Shown here one piece after another: positions 41,987 to 50,402 of a DNA stretch of 64,000 bases. A program made the translations under genes and the position numbers. This DNA comes from JBHGBM01 sp041946965 (GTDB taxonomy: Bacteria; Acidobacteriota; Terriglobia; Bryobacterales; Bryobacteraceae): contig JBHGBM010000023.1 of assembly GCA_041946965.1 (NCBI GenBank), forward strand, positions 62,001-126,000, read 5' to 3'. Numbering within the stretch: the stretch's first letter is position 1; every line of letters begins with the position of its first letter. The notes under the pieces were generated by a model, which saw only the letters and a program-made list of their open reading frames with translations, did no database searches and was not told the origin of the DNA.

Positions 41987-43088
41987 GCAGCGCGGCGCGC
42001 GTTTCCCTGGCGATCAGGAGTTCCTCCCGGGTCGGAATGACCCACACGCGCGTGCGGGCGCCCGCGGCCGAAATGTCCGCCTCCCGGCCCGCCACGGCGG
42101 CGTTCTTCTCCTCGTCGATGGCGATGCCCAGCGCGTCCAGTGATTCGCAGATGCGCGCGCGCACCGGCGCGGCGTTCTCCCCGATGCCCCCGGTGAACAC
42201 CAACGCATCCGCGCCGTTCAGGGCCGCGTAGGACGACCCGATGTACTTCTTCACGCGATAGCAGAAAATGGCGATTGCCAGCGCGGCGCGCGAGTTGCCG
42301 GCGGCCGCGCAGGCGAGCAGTTCGCGCATGTCGTGGCTGATGCCGGAGACGCCGCGCAAGCCGCACTCCCGGTTCAGGAAGCGCCGCGCCTCGGAGGGAT
42401 CGAGCGATTCTTTCTCCATGATGTGCAGCAGCGCGCCGGGGTCGATGTCGCCGGCGCGGGTGCCCATCACCAGGCCCTCCAGCGGCGTGAAGCCCATCGA
42501 GGTATCGACGGACCGGCCGCGGTCCACCGCGCAGGTCGAACAGCCGTTGCCGAGATGGCACGAGATCAGCTTGAAGGCTTCCGGTTCGCGCCCGTGCAAT
42601 TCCGCGTAGCGGGCCGTGACGTAGCGATGCGAAGTGCCGTGGAAACCGTAGCGCCGCAACTGGCGCCGGCTCGCCATCTCCTGCGGGACGGCATAGTGCC
42701 AGGCGTGCTCCGGCATGGTCTGGTGGAAAGCGGTGTCGAAGACCGCCACGTGCGGGCAATGGGGCAGCGCCGCCCGCGACACCCGGTACCCCCTCAGGTT
42801 GGGCGGGTTGTGCAGCGGCGCGAGTTCGCACAAGGCATCGATCTCGCGCTCGACAGACTCGTCGATGACTACCGCGCGGTGGAAGCGCGAGCCCCCGTGA
42901 ACCACCCGGTGGCCCACCGCCGCGATTTGCGCCGGGTCCGAAACGGCACGCTCCAGGGCCGCGTTCACCGCGCCCTCGTAACAGGCCACGTCCTCCACCA
43001 CGCCGCCCGCCAGCACCCGGTCCTGCTCCGCGTCGAAAAGCGAGTACTTCACGGAGGCGCTGCCGCAGTTGAGGACCAGGATGCGCAT
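41955..43088 (-). CDS. ackA: Acetate kinase
   Basis: 377 aa, ASKHA-fold kinase making ATP from acetyl phosphate. 'MRILVLNCGSASVKYSLFD' is the N-terminal phosphate motif. 'RYGFHGTSHRYVTARYAEL' (catalytic His region), 'HLGNGCSTCAVDRGRSVDTSMGFTPLEGLVMGTRAGDIDPG' core and 'FTGGIGENAAPVRARICESL' are diagnostic; family consensus has S-S-S-L where this protein has S-A-S-V. With Pta it gives acetate/acetyl-CoA interconversion, so this organism can excrete or use acetate. TACAAT lies 8 nt before ATG. It is convergent to pta, unlike the usual ackA-pta operon. Confidence 0.93.
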   Translation of the reverse strand: MRILVLNCGSASVKYSLFDAEQDRVLAGGVVEDVACYEGAVNAALERAVSDPAQIAAVGHRVVHGGSRFHRAVVIDESVEREIDALCELAPLHNPPNLRGYRVSRAALPHCPHVAVFDTAFHQTMPEHAWHYAVPQEMASRRQLRRYGFHGTSHRYVTARYAELHGREPEAFKLISCHLGNGCSTCAVDRGRSVDTSMGFTPLEGLVMGTRAGDIDPGALLHIMEKESLDPSEARRFLNRECGLRGVSGISHDMRELLACAAAGNSRAALAIAIFCYRVKKYIGSSYAALNGADALVFTGGIGENAAPVRARICESLDALGIAIDEEKNAAVAGREADISAAGARTRVWVIPTREELLIARETRAALLSAAWQPEAR

Positions 43089-43096
43089 ACAGGCGG

Positions 43097-43102
43097 ATTG
43101 TA
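43097..43102 (-). promoter_or_regulatory. TACAAT -10-like box, 8 nt before the ackA start
   Basis: TACAAT on the minus strand, 8 nt from ATG 43088, no ribosome site. Confidence 0.45.
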
Positions 43103-43126
43103 GCGCGAGGTTCAGGCGGCGCAACG

Positions 43127-43627
43127 CTACTTCTTTGGTCTGCGGGTCCACTTGAAAGTGACCGGTTCTTCCTTGCCCTTCGAGTAGCTGATCCATTCCT
43201 GGGTGAAGTGGTTGGCGTCGTCGAAGGTAACCGTGAGATGCCGGATGTGGCCACCATCCGGCTTCGCGAGGTTCGTGATGTCCGCAAACCGGAAACGAAT
43301 GGATTTCCCGTCAGGTGACCCGCCGCCCGGAGCGCGCATGCGCGGCTGGTTGCCCATGCTGCAATAGTGTGTCGCAACCAGGGCATCCCCGTCACGGTGG
43401 TAGATGGTGACCATGTCCGGTTCCGGCGCGGGCATTTTCATGGATTCCATAAGAGCGCTTCCGCCGGAAATTACCGTATATGTGACGATGGCCGTCCTGC
43501 CGCCTTTTGTACCCTCCCATTCGCCGGCCAGGGAGAGCAACTGCTTCCACGCGTCGCTGCTTGAGGCGCACGCGACGGGTGACACGAGCGTAACGAGCAA
43601 CGTCAAAGGCAACAGACTCTTGAACAT
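43127..43627 (-). CDS. Small secreted lipocalin-like (DUF1579-type) protein
   Basis: 166 aa with a signal peptide (about residues 1-21, 'LLPLTLLVTLVSPVACASS'). The mature part is a beta-rich single domain: 'LLSLAGEWEGTKGGRTAIVTYTVISGGSALMESM', 'MVTIYHRDGDALVATHYCSMGNQPRM' and 'LTVTFDDANHFTQEWISYSKG'. This W-x-G opening with a T-x-x-Y pattern is that of DUF1579/lipocalin-like proteins. Function unknown. ATG 43627 has a TATGAT box 6 nt upstream; longer in-frame starts would lack the signal peptide. It lies 94 nt downstream of the receptor gene's stop on the same strand. Confidence 0.7.
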   Translation of the reverse strand: MFKSLLPLTLLVTLVSPVACASSSDAWKQLLSLAGEWEGTKGGRTAIVTYTVISGGSALMESMKMPAPEPDMVTIYHRDGDALVATHYCSMGNQPRMRAPGGGSPDGKSIRFRFADITNLAKPDGGHIRHLTVTFDDANHFTQEWISYSKGKEEPVTFKWTRRPKK

Positions 43628-43633
43628 TTCCGC

Positions 43634-43639
43634 ATCATA
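43634..43639 (-). promoter_or_regulatory. TATGAT -10-like box, 6 nt before the small secreted gene
   Basis: TATGAT on the minus strand, 6 nt from ATG 43627. A GAGA-loop hairpin lies at 43652-43665 just upstream. Confidence 0.42.
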
Positions 43640-43721
43640 ACGCAGCGCAGCCGGCTTCTCAGCCGAAAGAGACGTGCAATTGACTCGATCCAGACAGCCG
43701 CGCCCGTGACAGCGCCCTCGC

Positions 43722-46700
43722 CTACCAGACCAGCCGCAGGGCCAATTGCGTGCTGCGGGCAAGATTCGCCTGGCCGGTGATCCTGCCGAAGTTCGAGTTG
43801 GTCGGGCTCAGGTTGGGCGCGCTGAAGTTCGGGTGATTCAGGAAGTTGAAGAACTCGCAGCGGAGCTGGAGGTTGATGCGCTCCGTAATCGCGTTGTTCT
43901 TGACCGCCGAGAAATCCATGCTGTTCACGCCGTCCCTGCGGAGATTCCCGAAATAGGTCGGAAACGTGCGGAGGTTCTGACTCAACTGCTCCGCCGAGAC
44001 GCGATTGAAGCGGGTGGTATCGAACGCGTTGGCGAGCCTGCGCGGATTCAGGTTCAGATCGCCGCCGTAGTAGATGACGTTCCCCCAACTGAGCGGCGGT
44101 CCCGGTTGGATCGTGTAGATCGAGTTGACGGTCCAGCCGCTGACAAACCGGTTCCACACCCGGTTAATATCGGATCCGATGGCGCGGCCGCGGCCGAACG
44201 GCAGTTCCCAATTGACGCTGGCCACCAGGCGCTGCGGACGGTCGTCTCCGGCGACCCGCTTCTCGGGCCGCAGGTCCGTGTCGTTGAGGAACGTCCTCTG
44301 CTCGATCAGCTTGGAGAACTGGTAGTTGGCCAGGAACTGGATGCCGTGCGAGAAGCGCTTCTCAACCCTCACCTGCAAGGAGTCGAAGTAGGAACTTCCC
44401 ACCGGAGCGGTGCGCTCGGTCAATCCGGTGAAATGCGGATATGGCCGCAGCAATTGAGTGCGGGAGACGGTCGAACCGTCCAGGCTGGTGGACCCGATGA
44501 GCCCGGCGAAAGGATTGGCGACGCTGGCCGTGTTCCGGTTGATGACCGCCGCGTCGCGAACCGGAGAGGTGCTCAGGAATTGGGCTGGGACCGCGTTCCG
44601 CTGCCTGTCCACGCCCATGTGGAGGCTGTGGTTGTGAACGTAGCCCACCTCCAGCACCATGTTGCCGGGAAGCTCACGCTGGATGTCGAAGTTGAAGCGC
44701 AGGGAATAGGCATTGCGCACGCTGGGCGAGAAGTACCCGACGCTGTTGCCGAGATAGGTGGCGAGACCGTCGGCCGAGCCGCGCTGTTTCAGGATCCCGC
44801 CCGGGAACGGGTTGCTGAGCGTGGCATTCGGAGTCAGCCAACTGTCAAGACTGGCGACGAGCGGGGTCCTGGCGCTGAAGCCGGTCTGGTCGATGCCCGT
44901 GCCCTGGCGGTTCAACGGGGAATACATCATTCCCATTCCGCCGCGAAAAACGGTCTTGCCGCCCAGGGCGCCGGGCGTCCAGGAGAAGCCGAAACGCGGG
45001 CCCCATGCGGCCGACGGCGTCGTGAACAGCCTGCGGTTCCGCTCGCTCGCGAACAGCAGGCCGCCGAGGGTCTTGAACTGCGAAACGGCAAGTTCCGGAA
45101 TCGGATTCTTCGCATAGGCCGCGGCGGCCGCTGCGCTGATCGGGCTCGGCGTGGTGAAATCGAAGCCGTTGGTCGAGCGGTTGAACCGTTCCGTGGTCGG
45201 CAGTTCCTGCTCCACGCGCAGTCCCAGGTTCAGCGTCAGATTCGATTTCACGCGGAAATCATCCTGGAGATAGAACGACAGGTAGACGTTCTGGCTCGCC
45301 TCGGCCGCGTTGTGGTCCCACGACCCGGAGGTCGGCAGTCCGAGCAGGAACGCCGCCCAGTCCTGGCCGATCGAAGAGCCGGGTGCGTTGTCCAGGGGGC
45401 CGCGCGTCCAGTTGGTGCTGAAGACGTACTCGCCCGTGGAGTGGTTGTAGTTGACCTTGTTCTGCCGGATCATCCGCGTGTCCGCTCCGAACTTGAACGA
45501 GTGCCGGCCCGCGGTCTTGTTGACGCCGGCGAAAAGCTGGAACGAGTCGTAGGGCTGGAAGACGCCGCCGCCGTTGTCGGTGCCGAGGGTCTGGAACGAA
45601 TCGACCCTCATCCGGGGGAATACCACGGAATCGGCTTCCTTCAGGAGATGGGAGGGAAATCCGAGTGTCGTGAAGTCGAAGCCATGGGTGTATCCACCGC
45701 GATAGTCCGCGTTGCGCAACCAGTTCATGCGGACGTCGAGCACGGTCGTGGGAGTGAGAGTGTAGACGTTGTCCACCGTGGCGCCCCAGTTGATGGTGTT
45801 CAGATAGACGCCGGTGGCATTGTTGTCGAAGGTCTTGAGCTGATCCGACATGCGCTCGTTGTAGCGCATGTTGAACATGATCTTGTGGCGGGCGCTGGCG
45901 TTATAGTCCAGGCGGCCCATCTCGTTGTTGAAGTTGTTCAGCTCGGCCGGATTGCCCACAAAGTAATTGTTGCGGCCGTCCACGTTGCCGGGCTGATTCG
46001 GCAGCCCGTAATACGGGAGGATCGCCTTAGCGACGGGCGATATTCGCGCCTGCGGGATGACGTTGTTCGCAAAGGGCTGGCGCCGGACGCGGCTGCCCTC
46101 CCGCACGCCGGAATACGGATCGTAAATCTGGTAAGCGTTTCCTAATTTCAGGAGCGCCGAGAGGTCTCCGTTGCGCTCGGCCTCGGTGGGCACGGTGGTG
46201 AAAGACGACTGCGGCATGTTCTGCTTGATGCCTTCGTAAGCGAAGAAGAAGAACAGCTTGTTGCGGCCGTCGGCAATCTTCGGAATGTAGACCGGACCGC
46301 CCGAGGTGAGCCCCCACTGGTTGTAGTTGGAGACGCTCTTCTTCTTGCCGGCCGAATTGGTGAAGAACAGGGTCGCGCCCAGAGCCGAGACCTGGTTGAA
46401 CTCGTAGGCCGTGCCGTGGAAGGCGTTGGTGCCGCCTTTGGTGACCACGTTCACGGTGCCGCCGGCGCTGTGACCGTAGGCGGCATCCGCCTGGAACAAC
46501 TCGACCTTGACTTCTTCCACCGAGTCGACCGGCGGGCTGTAGGCGAGTCCGTTGCCCACGCTGAAATCCGGCGATCCGTCCAGCAGCAGTTCATTGTTCT
46601 TGGCCGGGGCTCCGCCCATGGAGAACGTCGAGGGGCCGCCATCGTCAAACGGGCGGATGAACTGCGGATTGTTGGTCGGAATGACGCCCATTGAAAGCTG

Positions 46701-47171
46701 GGACAGCAACAGCGGCGTACGGCCGTTGATGGGCATGTTCTGGATCTGCCGCTCGTTGATCACCTGGCCCGTCGAGGCCGTGGCGGTCACCAGCAACGGG
46801 CTTTCGGCCGTCACCGTCACCGAATCCGTGGTCGCGCCGACCTCCATCGTGATGTCGACCGAGATCCGTTCGTTGGAGGACACGCGCAGCCCTTCGCGGG
46901 CGAATTTCTTGAAGCCCTGAAACTCGGCGGTGACGCGATACGTGCCGGGCGGAAGGAAGGGCAGCGTGTACTGTCCGTCCGACGTGGAAACGGTCTCGGC
47001 CTTCGCCATCGTCTCCATTTGGATGGCGGCGATCCTGGCGCCTGGCACCAGGGCCTGTTGCGGGTCGATCACACGGCCGGTGATAGAGCCGCGAAATTCC
47101 TGGGCAGAAACAGCCGCGGCCATGAGCGCGCCGCAGACCAGCAGGCGAACGAGAATTCTCGCAGTTGTCAT
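43722..47171 (-). CDS. Oar-like TonB-dependent outer-membrane receptor, largest of the window
   Basis: 1149 aa. Signal peptide (about 1-24, 'ALMAAAVSAQ'), carboxypeptidase-regulatory domain (about 25-115; 'FRGSITGRVIDPQQALVPGA', 'STSDGQYTLPFLPPGTYRVTAEF'), plug ('KVELFQADAAYGHSAGGTVNVVTKGG') and barrel ending '...QLALRLVW'. Start 47171 is preferred because GGGGG sits 6 nt upstream; an in-frame ATG at 47243 would put 24 residues before the signal peptide. Upstream 350 bp before the divergent GH38 gene holds only promoters. Ligand unknown; neighbours are a mannosidase-like protein and acetate genes. Confidence 0.87.
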   Translation of the reverse strand: MTTARILVRLLVCGALMAAAVSAQEFRGSITGRVIDPQQALVPGARIAAIQMETMAKAETVSTSDGQYTLPFLPPGTYRVTAEFQGFKKFAREGLRVSSNERISVDITMEVGATTDSVTVTAESPLLVTATASTGQVINERQIQNMPINGRTPLLLSQLSMGVIPTNNPQFIRPFDDGGPSTFSMGGAPAKNNELLLDGSPDFSVGNGLAYSPPVDSVEEVKVELFQADAAYGHSAGGTVNVVTKGGTNAFHGTAYEFNQVSALGATLFFTNSAGKKKSVSNYNQWGLTSGGPVYIPKIADGRNKLFFFFAYEGIKQNMPQSSFTTVPTEAERNGDLSALLKLGNAYQIYDPYSGVREGSRVRRQPFANNVIPQARISPVAKAILPYYGLPNQPGNVDGRNNYFVGNPAELNNFNNEMGRLDYNASARHKIMFNMRYNERMSDQLKTFDNNATGVYLNTINWGATVDNVYTLTPTTVLDVRMNWLRNADYRGGYTHGFDFTTLGFPSHLLKEADSVVFPRMRVDSFQTLGTDNGGGVFQPYDSFQLFAGVNKTAGRHSFKFGADTRMIRQNKVNYNHSTGEYVFSTNWTRGPLDNAPGSSIGQDWAAFLLGLPTSGSWDHNAAEASQNVYLSFYLQDDFRVKSNLTLNLGLRVEQELPTTERFNRSTNGFDFTTPSPISAAAAAAYAKNPIPELAVSQFKTLGGLLFASERNRRLFTTPSAAWGPRFGFSWTPGALGGKTVFRGGMGMMYSPLNRQGTGIDQTGFSARTPLVASLDSWLTPNATLSNPFPGGILKQRGSADGLATYLGNSVGYFSPSVRNAYSLRFNFDIQRELPGNMVLEVGYVHNHSLHMGVDRQRNAVPAQFLSTSPVRDAAVINRNTASVANPFAGLIGSTSLDGSTVSRTQLLRPYPHFTGLTERTAPVGSSYFDSLQVRVEKRFSHGIQFLANYQFSKLIEQRTFLNDTDLRPEKRVAGDDRPQRLVASVNWELPFGRGRAIGSDINRVWNRFVSGWTVNSIYTIQPGPPLSWGNVIYYGGDLNLNPRRLANAFDTTRFNRVSAEQLSQNLRTFPTYFGNLRRDGVNSMDFSAVKNNAITERINLQLRCEFFNFLNHPNFSAPNLSPTNSNFGRITGQANLARSTQLALRLVW

Positions 47172-47521
47172 TAACGACCCCCAGAACCGAATCGGGAAGC
47201 CGGCGCCGGTACATTCCCTGCGCCCTTTTTTCACTTCCTTCATCGTGAGAGTATATCCCTCATTTGGGAGGAAAAGTGCCGTCGTGGATGATGTCGCCGG
47301 CGGCATTGCCGTCAGCGGAGGCTCCGGCAGGCAGCACCGCTGGCGGGACCCCTGGCCGGCACAGACGAAACCTGCGGGTGCTGGCAGAAGGCCCGGCTAC
47401 TCTAAGCGGCACCCGGGCCGCCCTGATGGCGCGGGCGCTGTTGTCCAGCAACTTGCGCCTCTGTTCCGTTTGAGGATCCCGGCATCCACGGCTGACAATC
47501 CGGGAATAGTACACTCTACCC
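47172..47521. other. Divergent intergenic region between the receptor and GH38 genes
   Basis: No gene recognised in 350 bp. On the minus strand a TATACT box (47251-47256) precedes the receptor. On the plus strand TACACT (47510-47515) lies 6 nt before the GH38 ATG. TCCC-N6-GGGA overlaps the receptor side (47258-47271). Confidence 0.5.
47510..47515 (+). promoter_or_regulatory. TACACT -10-like box, 6 nt before the GH38 start
   Basis: TACACT, then CTACCC, then ATG 47522; no ribosome site. Confidence 0.42.
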
Positions 47522-49732
47522 ATGAACCGCAGGCAATTTGTTACCGCAATGGGCGTCGCCGCCGGCGCGGCCGCAGCGGCCCCGCAGGGCGGGCTGAAGG
47601 TCCGCACGATCGATATTGTTCCCCACACGCACCTGGACGTCGGCTATACCGCCCTGCCCGCCGTCGTGCGCGATGATCAGGTCCGCTATCTCGATGCCGC
47701 CATCGACTGCTGCCAGGCCGACCCGCGTTTCCGCTGGACGGTTGAGACGCTCGTCGAACTGGACGACTGGTGGCGCGTCGCTTCCGCCGCGCGCCGCACG
47801 GCGCTCGAATCGCTCGTCCACGCCGGCCGGATGGATGTTATGGGCCTGCCTTTCAATCAGACCCCTTTTCTGAACCGTCTCCAGTGGCGGCAGATGATGC
47901 GCTGGATTCCCGCCGCGCTGTGGAAGTCGCTCGGCATCCGCGCGGCCATGCAAAACGACGTGAACGGATTCCCACGCGCCGGCGCCATGGCGCTGCTCGA
48001 CCACGGCATCCGCTATCTGCTCATGGGCATCAATTCCGATAGCGGCGGCCCGCCGTTCCGCCGCCCGGACGCCTTCTGGTGGAAACAACCCGACGGCCGC
48101 CGGCTTTTCGTCTGGCTCGGCGAGCACTACGGCAGGGCGATGGTCCATCTCTCGCCCGCGCACGACGGCATCCGCTACCGCACGGACGAGAAATCCATCC
48201 GGGCCGCGCACGCCAAGCTCACCGATCACCTGCGTGCGATCGAGAGCGACGGCTATGCGTTCGACCGCCTGATCCTCACCCACACGCACCCGCAGCACTA
48301 CGATAACGGCTACCCGTTCCCGTCTATCGCACCGTTCGCCGCCGCGTGGAATCGGCTGGGACTCCAGCCCGCTCTGCGGGTGACCACCGCGACCGACGCC
48401 GTGCTGCGCATGGAGCGGGCCGCCGGCGGCTCCATACCGGCGCTCGAAGGCGAATGGACCGACTGGTGGGCGAACGGCGACGCCTCCGGTCCGCGCGAGG
48501 TCGCCGCCAGCCGCGTCGCCAAGCGCGCGCTCGCGGCAGCTCTCTCCCCGGTGTTCGGACCCATGCCGGCCGCCGCGCAACCCACCGTCACCCGCGTTCT
48601 GCGCGACCTCTGCCTCTTTGACGAACACACCTGGGGCGCCAGTTCCAGCATCTCCGCGCCCTACAGCCTGCGCACCCTGGGCCAGTACGTAGAAAAGAGC
48701 GACCTCGCTTACCGCCCCATGGGGATGGCGCAGGCCCTGCTCGAGCGCCGCCTGCGGGCGAAGATCGATACGCTGCCCGAGGGCGCCTACGCCGTGAATC
48801 CCGCATCCGTCGAGATCAGCGGCTGGGCAAGGGATCGCTGGTGTGAAAAACTCCCTCCGCGTTCCGTGACCGCCCTCAAGACGCAACCGGCAACCGCGGA
48901 AAAACCCGAGTTGAAACTCGATGCGGCCGGTTGGCCCCTCTCCGCGAAGTGGCCGGGAATGCCGCGGCCCCTGTTCGATGGCGCCCTCGGCGCGTTTCTC
49001 TGCGTGGGCGTGGTCCCGCCCGCCGACCGCCGCACCATCACGCGCCTGCACGCGAAGTTCGACGCGGAACTCCGCCGCAAGTCCTTCGCGCAGACCGAGG
49101 CGGCTTACGGTGACGCTCAACCCGAGGAAACGCCCCACACGCTCCGCTTTGCGCAGCAGATCCGGCACGCGCGCCTGGGCGCATCCAAGCGCGTGCTGGA
49201 ACTCTGGAAGCGCGAGCCGCGCGCGCGGGTCACGGTCACGCTGGACCGCCTCTCCTCGACCGCCCCCGAAGTCCTGTTCCTCGGCTTCGATCTTCCCGCG
49301 GGACTGCCGCTACCCGTGTTCTCGAGCGGTGGAGTCCCTTACACGCCCTATCGCGACCAGCTCCGCGGCAGTTGCAAGGACTACTTCGCCATCGACGGCT
49401 GGGCGCACTACGCAACTCCGGAGGGCCACTGGCTGTGGGTCACCCGCGATGCTCCGCTGGTGGCCGCCGGCGGCCCGCACGTCGTCGAACGCCACCAGGA
49501 GGAACCCGCCGCGCGGCATCGCGTGCTGGCGATGATTTTCGACAACTGCTGGCACACGAATTTTGTCGCCGACAGCCACGGCCAAATGGAGTTTCAGTTC
49601 GACCTGGCGTGGCGCGCGTCGCTCGCCAAGCCGGAGGATCTGGCCGAGGCTCTCATGGTCGATCCGATTGTCATCGCAACCGGTGCCACGCGCGAGGAAA
49701 CTCCGATCCTCGAACGCGTTTTGCACCCCTGA
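47522..49732 (+). CDS. Tat-exported GH38-type alpha-mannosidase-like protein
   Basis: 736 aa. 'NRRQFVTAMGVAAGAAAAA' is a twin-arginine signal peptide. The zinc site 'PHTHLDVGYT' (H35, H37, D39) is at the start of the mature domain. The nucleophile region 'MQNDVNGFPRAG' has Asp146, and 'DEHTWGA' holds the late His ligand. These are the GH38 landmarks (usually H-x-D-x-G-W and D-x-F-G/N-x-x). The length is below that of lysosomal-type enzymes (about 1000 aa), and several bacterial homologues of this kind have unproven specificity. TACACT is 6 nt before ATG. It reads into efp 59 nt later. Confidence 0.82.
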   Translation: MNRRQFVTAMGVAAGAAAAAPQGGLKVRTIDIVPHTHLDVGYTALPAVVRDDQVRYLDAAIDCCQADPRFRWTVETLVELDDWWRVASAARRTALESLVHAGRMDVMGLPFNQTPFLNRLQWRQMMRWIPAALWKSLGIRAAMQNDVNGFPRAGAMALLDHGIRYLLMGINSDSGGPPFRRPDAFWWKQPDGRRLFVWLGEHYGRAMVHLSPAHDGIRYRTDEKSIRAAHAKLTDHLRAIESDGYAFDRLILTHTHPQHYDNGYPFPSIAPFAAAWNRLGLQPALRVTTATDAVLRMERAAGGSIPALEGEWTDWWANGDASGPREVAASRVAKRALAAALSPVFGPMPAAAQPTVTRVLRDLCLFDEHTWGASSSISAPYSLRTLGQYVEKSDLAYRPMGMAQALLERRLRAKIDTLPEGAYAVNPASVEISGWARDRWCEKLPPRSVTALKTQPATAEKPELKLDAAGWPLSAKWPGMPRPLFDGALGAFLCVGVVPPADRRTITRLHAKFDAELRRKSFAQTEAAYGDAQPEETPHTLRFAQQIRHARLGASKRVLELWKREPRARVTVTLDRLSSTAPEVLFLGFDLPAGLPLPVFSSGGVPYTPYRDQLRGSCKDYFAIDGWAHYATPEGHWLWVTRDAPLVAAGGPHVVERHQEEPAARHRVLAMIFDNCWHTNFVADSHGQMEFQFDLAWRASLAKPEDLAEALMVDPIVIATGATREETPILERVLHP

Positions 49733-49791
49733 CGACGCAACCCGCCCGTTGGGCCGCCGAATGCATTATGCTGTATCCCCGGAGGGACCCA

Positions 49792-50364
49792 ATGGTCACC
49801 GCGTCGCAGCTTAGGGCCGGCATGGCGGTCCGTTTTGAAGGGCAGCTATATAAGATCGTGGCCTGCGAGTATCATCCGGGCCAGGGAAAAATGGGCGGCG
49901 TGGCGCACGCCCGTCTCAAGAACCTCTCCACCGGAACTTTCTGGGAGCACAGCTTCCGCTCGGAACTCAAACTGGAAGACGTCGCCGTGGAGAAACGCTC
50001 GCTCGGCTTCCTCTACGCCGACGAGACCCACTGCTGGTTCATGGATCCGGAGACCTACGACCAGGTCGCGGTCCCCGCCGCGGTGATCGGCGAACAGGCC
50101 AGGTTCCTCGAACCGGAGATGCCCATTCCCGTGGAGTTCGTCGAGGGCCGTCCCGTCAGCGTGCAGTTCCCCGACGTCATGGAAGTGCGCGTCGCCGAAA
50201 CCGCGCCCCCCGTCCACCAGCAGCAGGATAACACCTGGAAGCCGGCGCGCTTCGAAAACGGCGTCGAGATCATGGTGCCGCAGTTCATCAAGACCGGCGA
50301 CATGATCCGCCTGGACGTGGCCAATCTCAAGTATATGGATCGCGCCAGATCGGCCAAGGGCTGA
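49792..50364 (+). CDS. efp: Elongation factor P, loop variant
   Basis: 190 aa, three-domain EF-P (KOW-like N-domain and two OB domains). It stimulates peptide-bond formation at polyproline stretches between the ribosomal P and E sites. ATG 49792 has GGAGG 6 nt upstream (49781-49785), one of the best ribosome sites here. The tip loop reads 'HPGQGKMGGVAHARLKNL'. It is two residues longer than E. coli's 'KPGKGQAF' loop, with Gln at the position of the modified Lys34 and a Lys two further on. It therefore may use an unmodified or differently modified tip. Longer in-frame starts overlap the GH38 gene. Confidence 0.88.
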   Translation: MVTASQLRAGMAVRFEGQLYKIVACEYHPGQGKMGGVAHARLKNLSTGTFWEHSFRSELKLEDVAVEKRSLGFLYADETHCWFMDPETYDQVAVPAAVIGEQARFLEPEMPIPVEFVEGRPVSVQFPDVMEVRVAETAPPVHQQQDNTWKPARFENGVEIMVPQFIKTGDMIRLDVANLKYMDRARSAKG

Positions 50365-50376
50365 CGCGGCATTCGC

Positions 50377-50382
50377 TATAAT
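50377..50382 (+). promoter_or_regulatory. TATAAT -10 box between efp and the downstream operon
   Basis: Perfect TATAAT 20 nt before ATG 50403, with GGAG 8 nt before the ATG. No good -35 is visible. It could start the corrinoid-type operon. Confidence 0.5.
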
Positions 50383-50402
50383 TGCGTTCCGGAGCGTAAA
50401 CC

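Noticed and set aside
43652..43665. GAGA-loop hairpin (CGGCT/AGCCG) as a transcription terminator
   Set aside because: Only 5 bp and no following T-run on either strand; it may be a chance fold of the leader before the small secreted gene.
50365..50402. A cobalamin riboswitch controlling the methyl-transfer operon
   Set aside because: The gap to efp is only 38 nt, far too short for a B12-box aptamer. I see none of its conserved elements elsewhere upstream.
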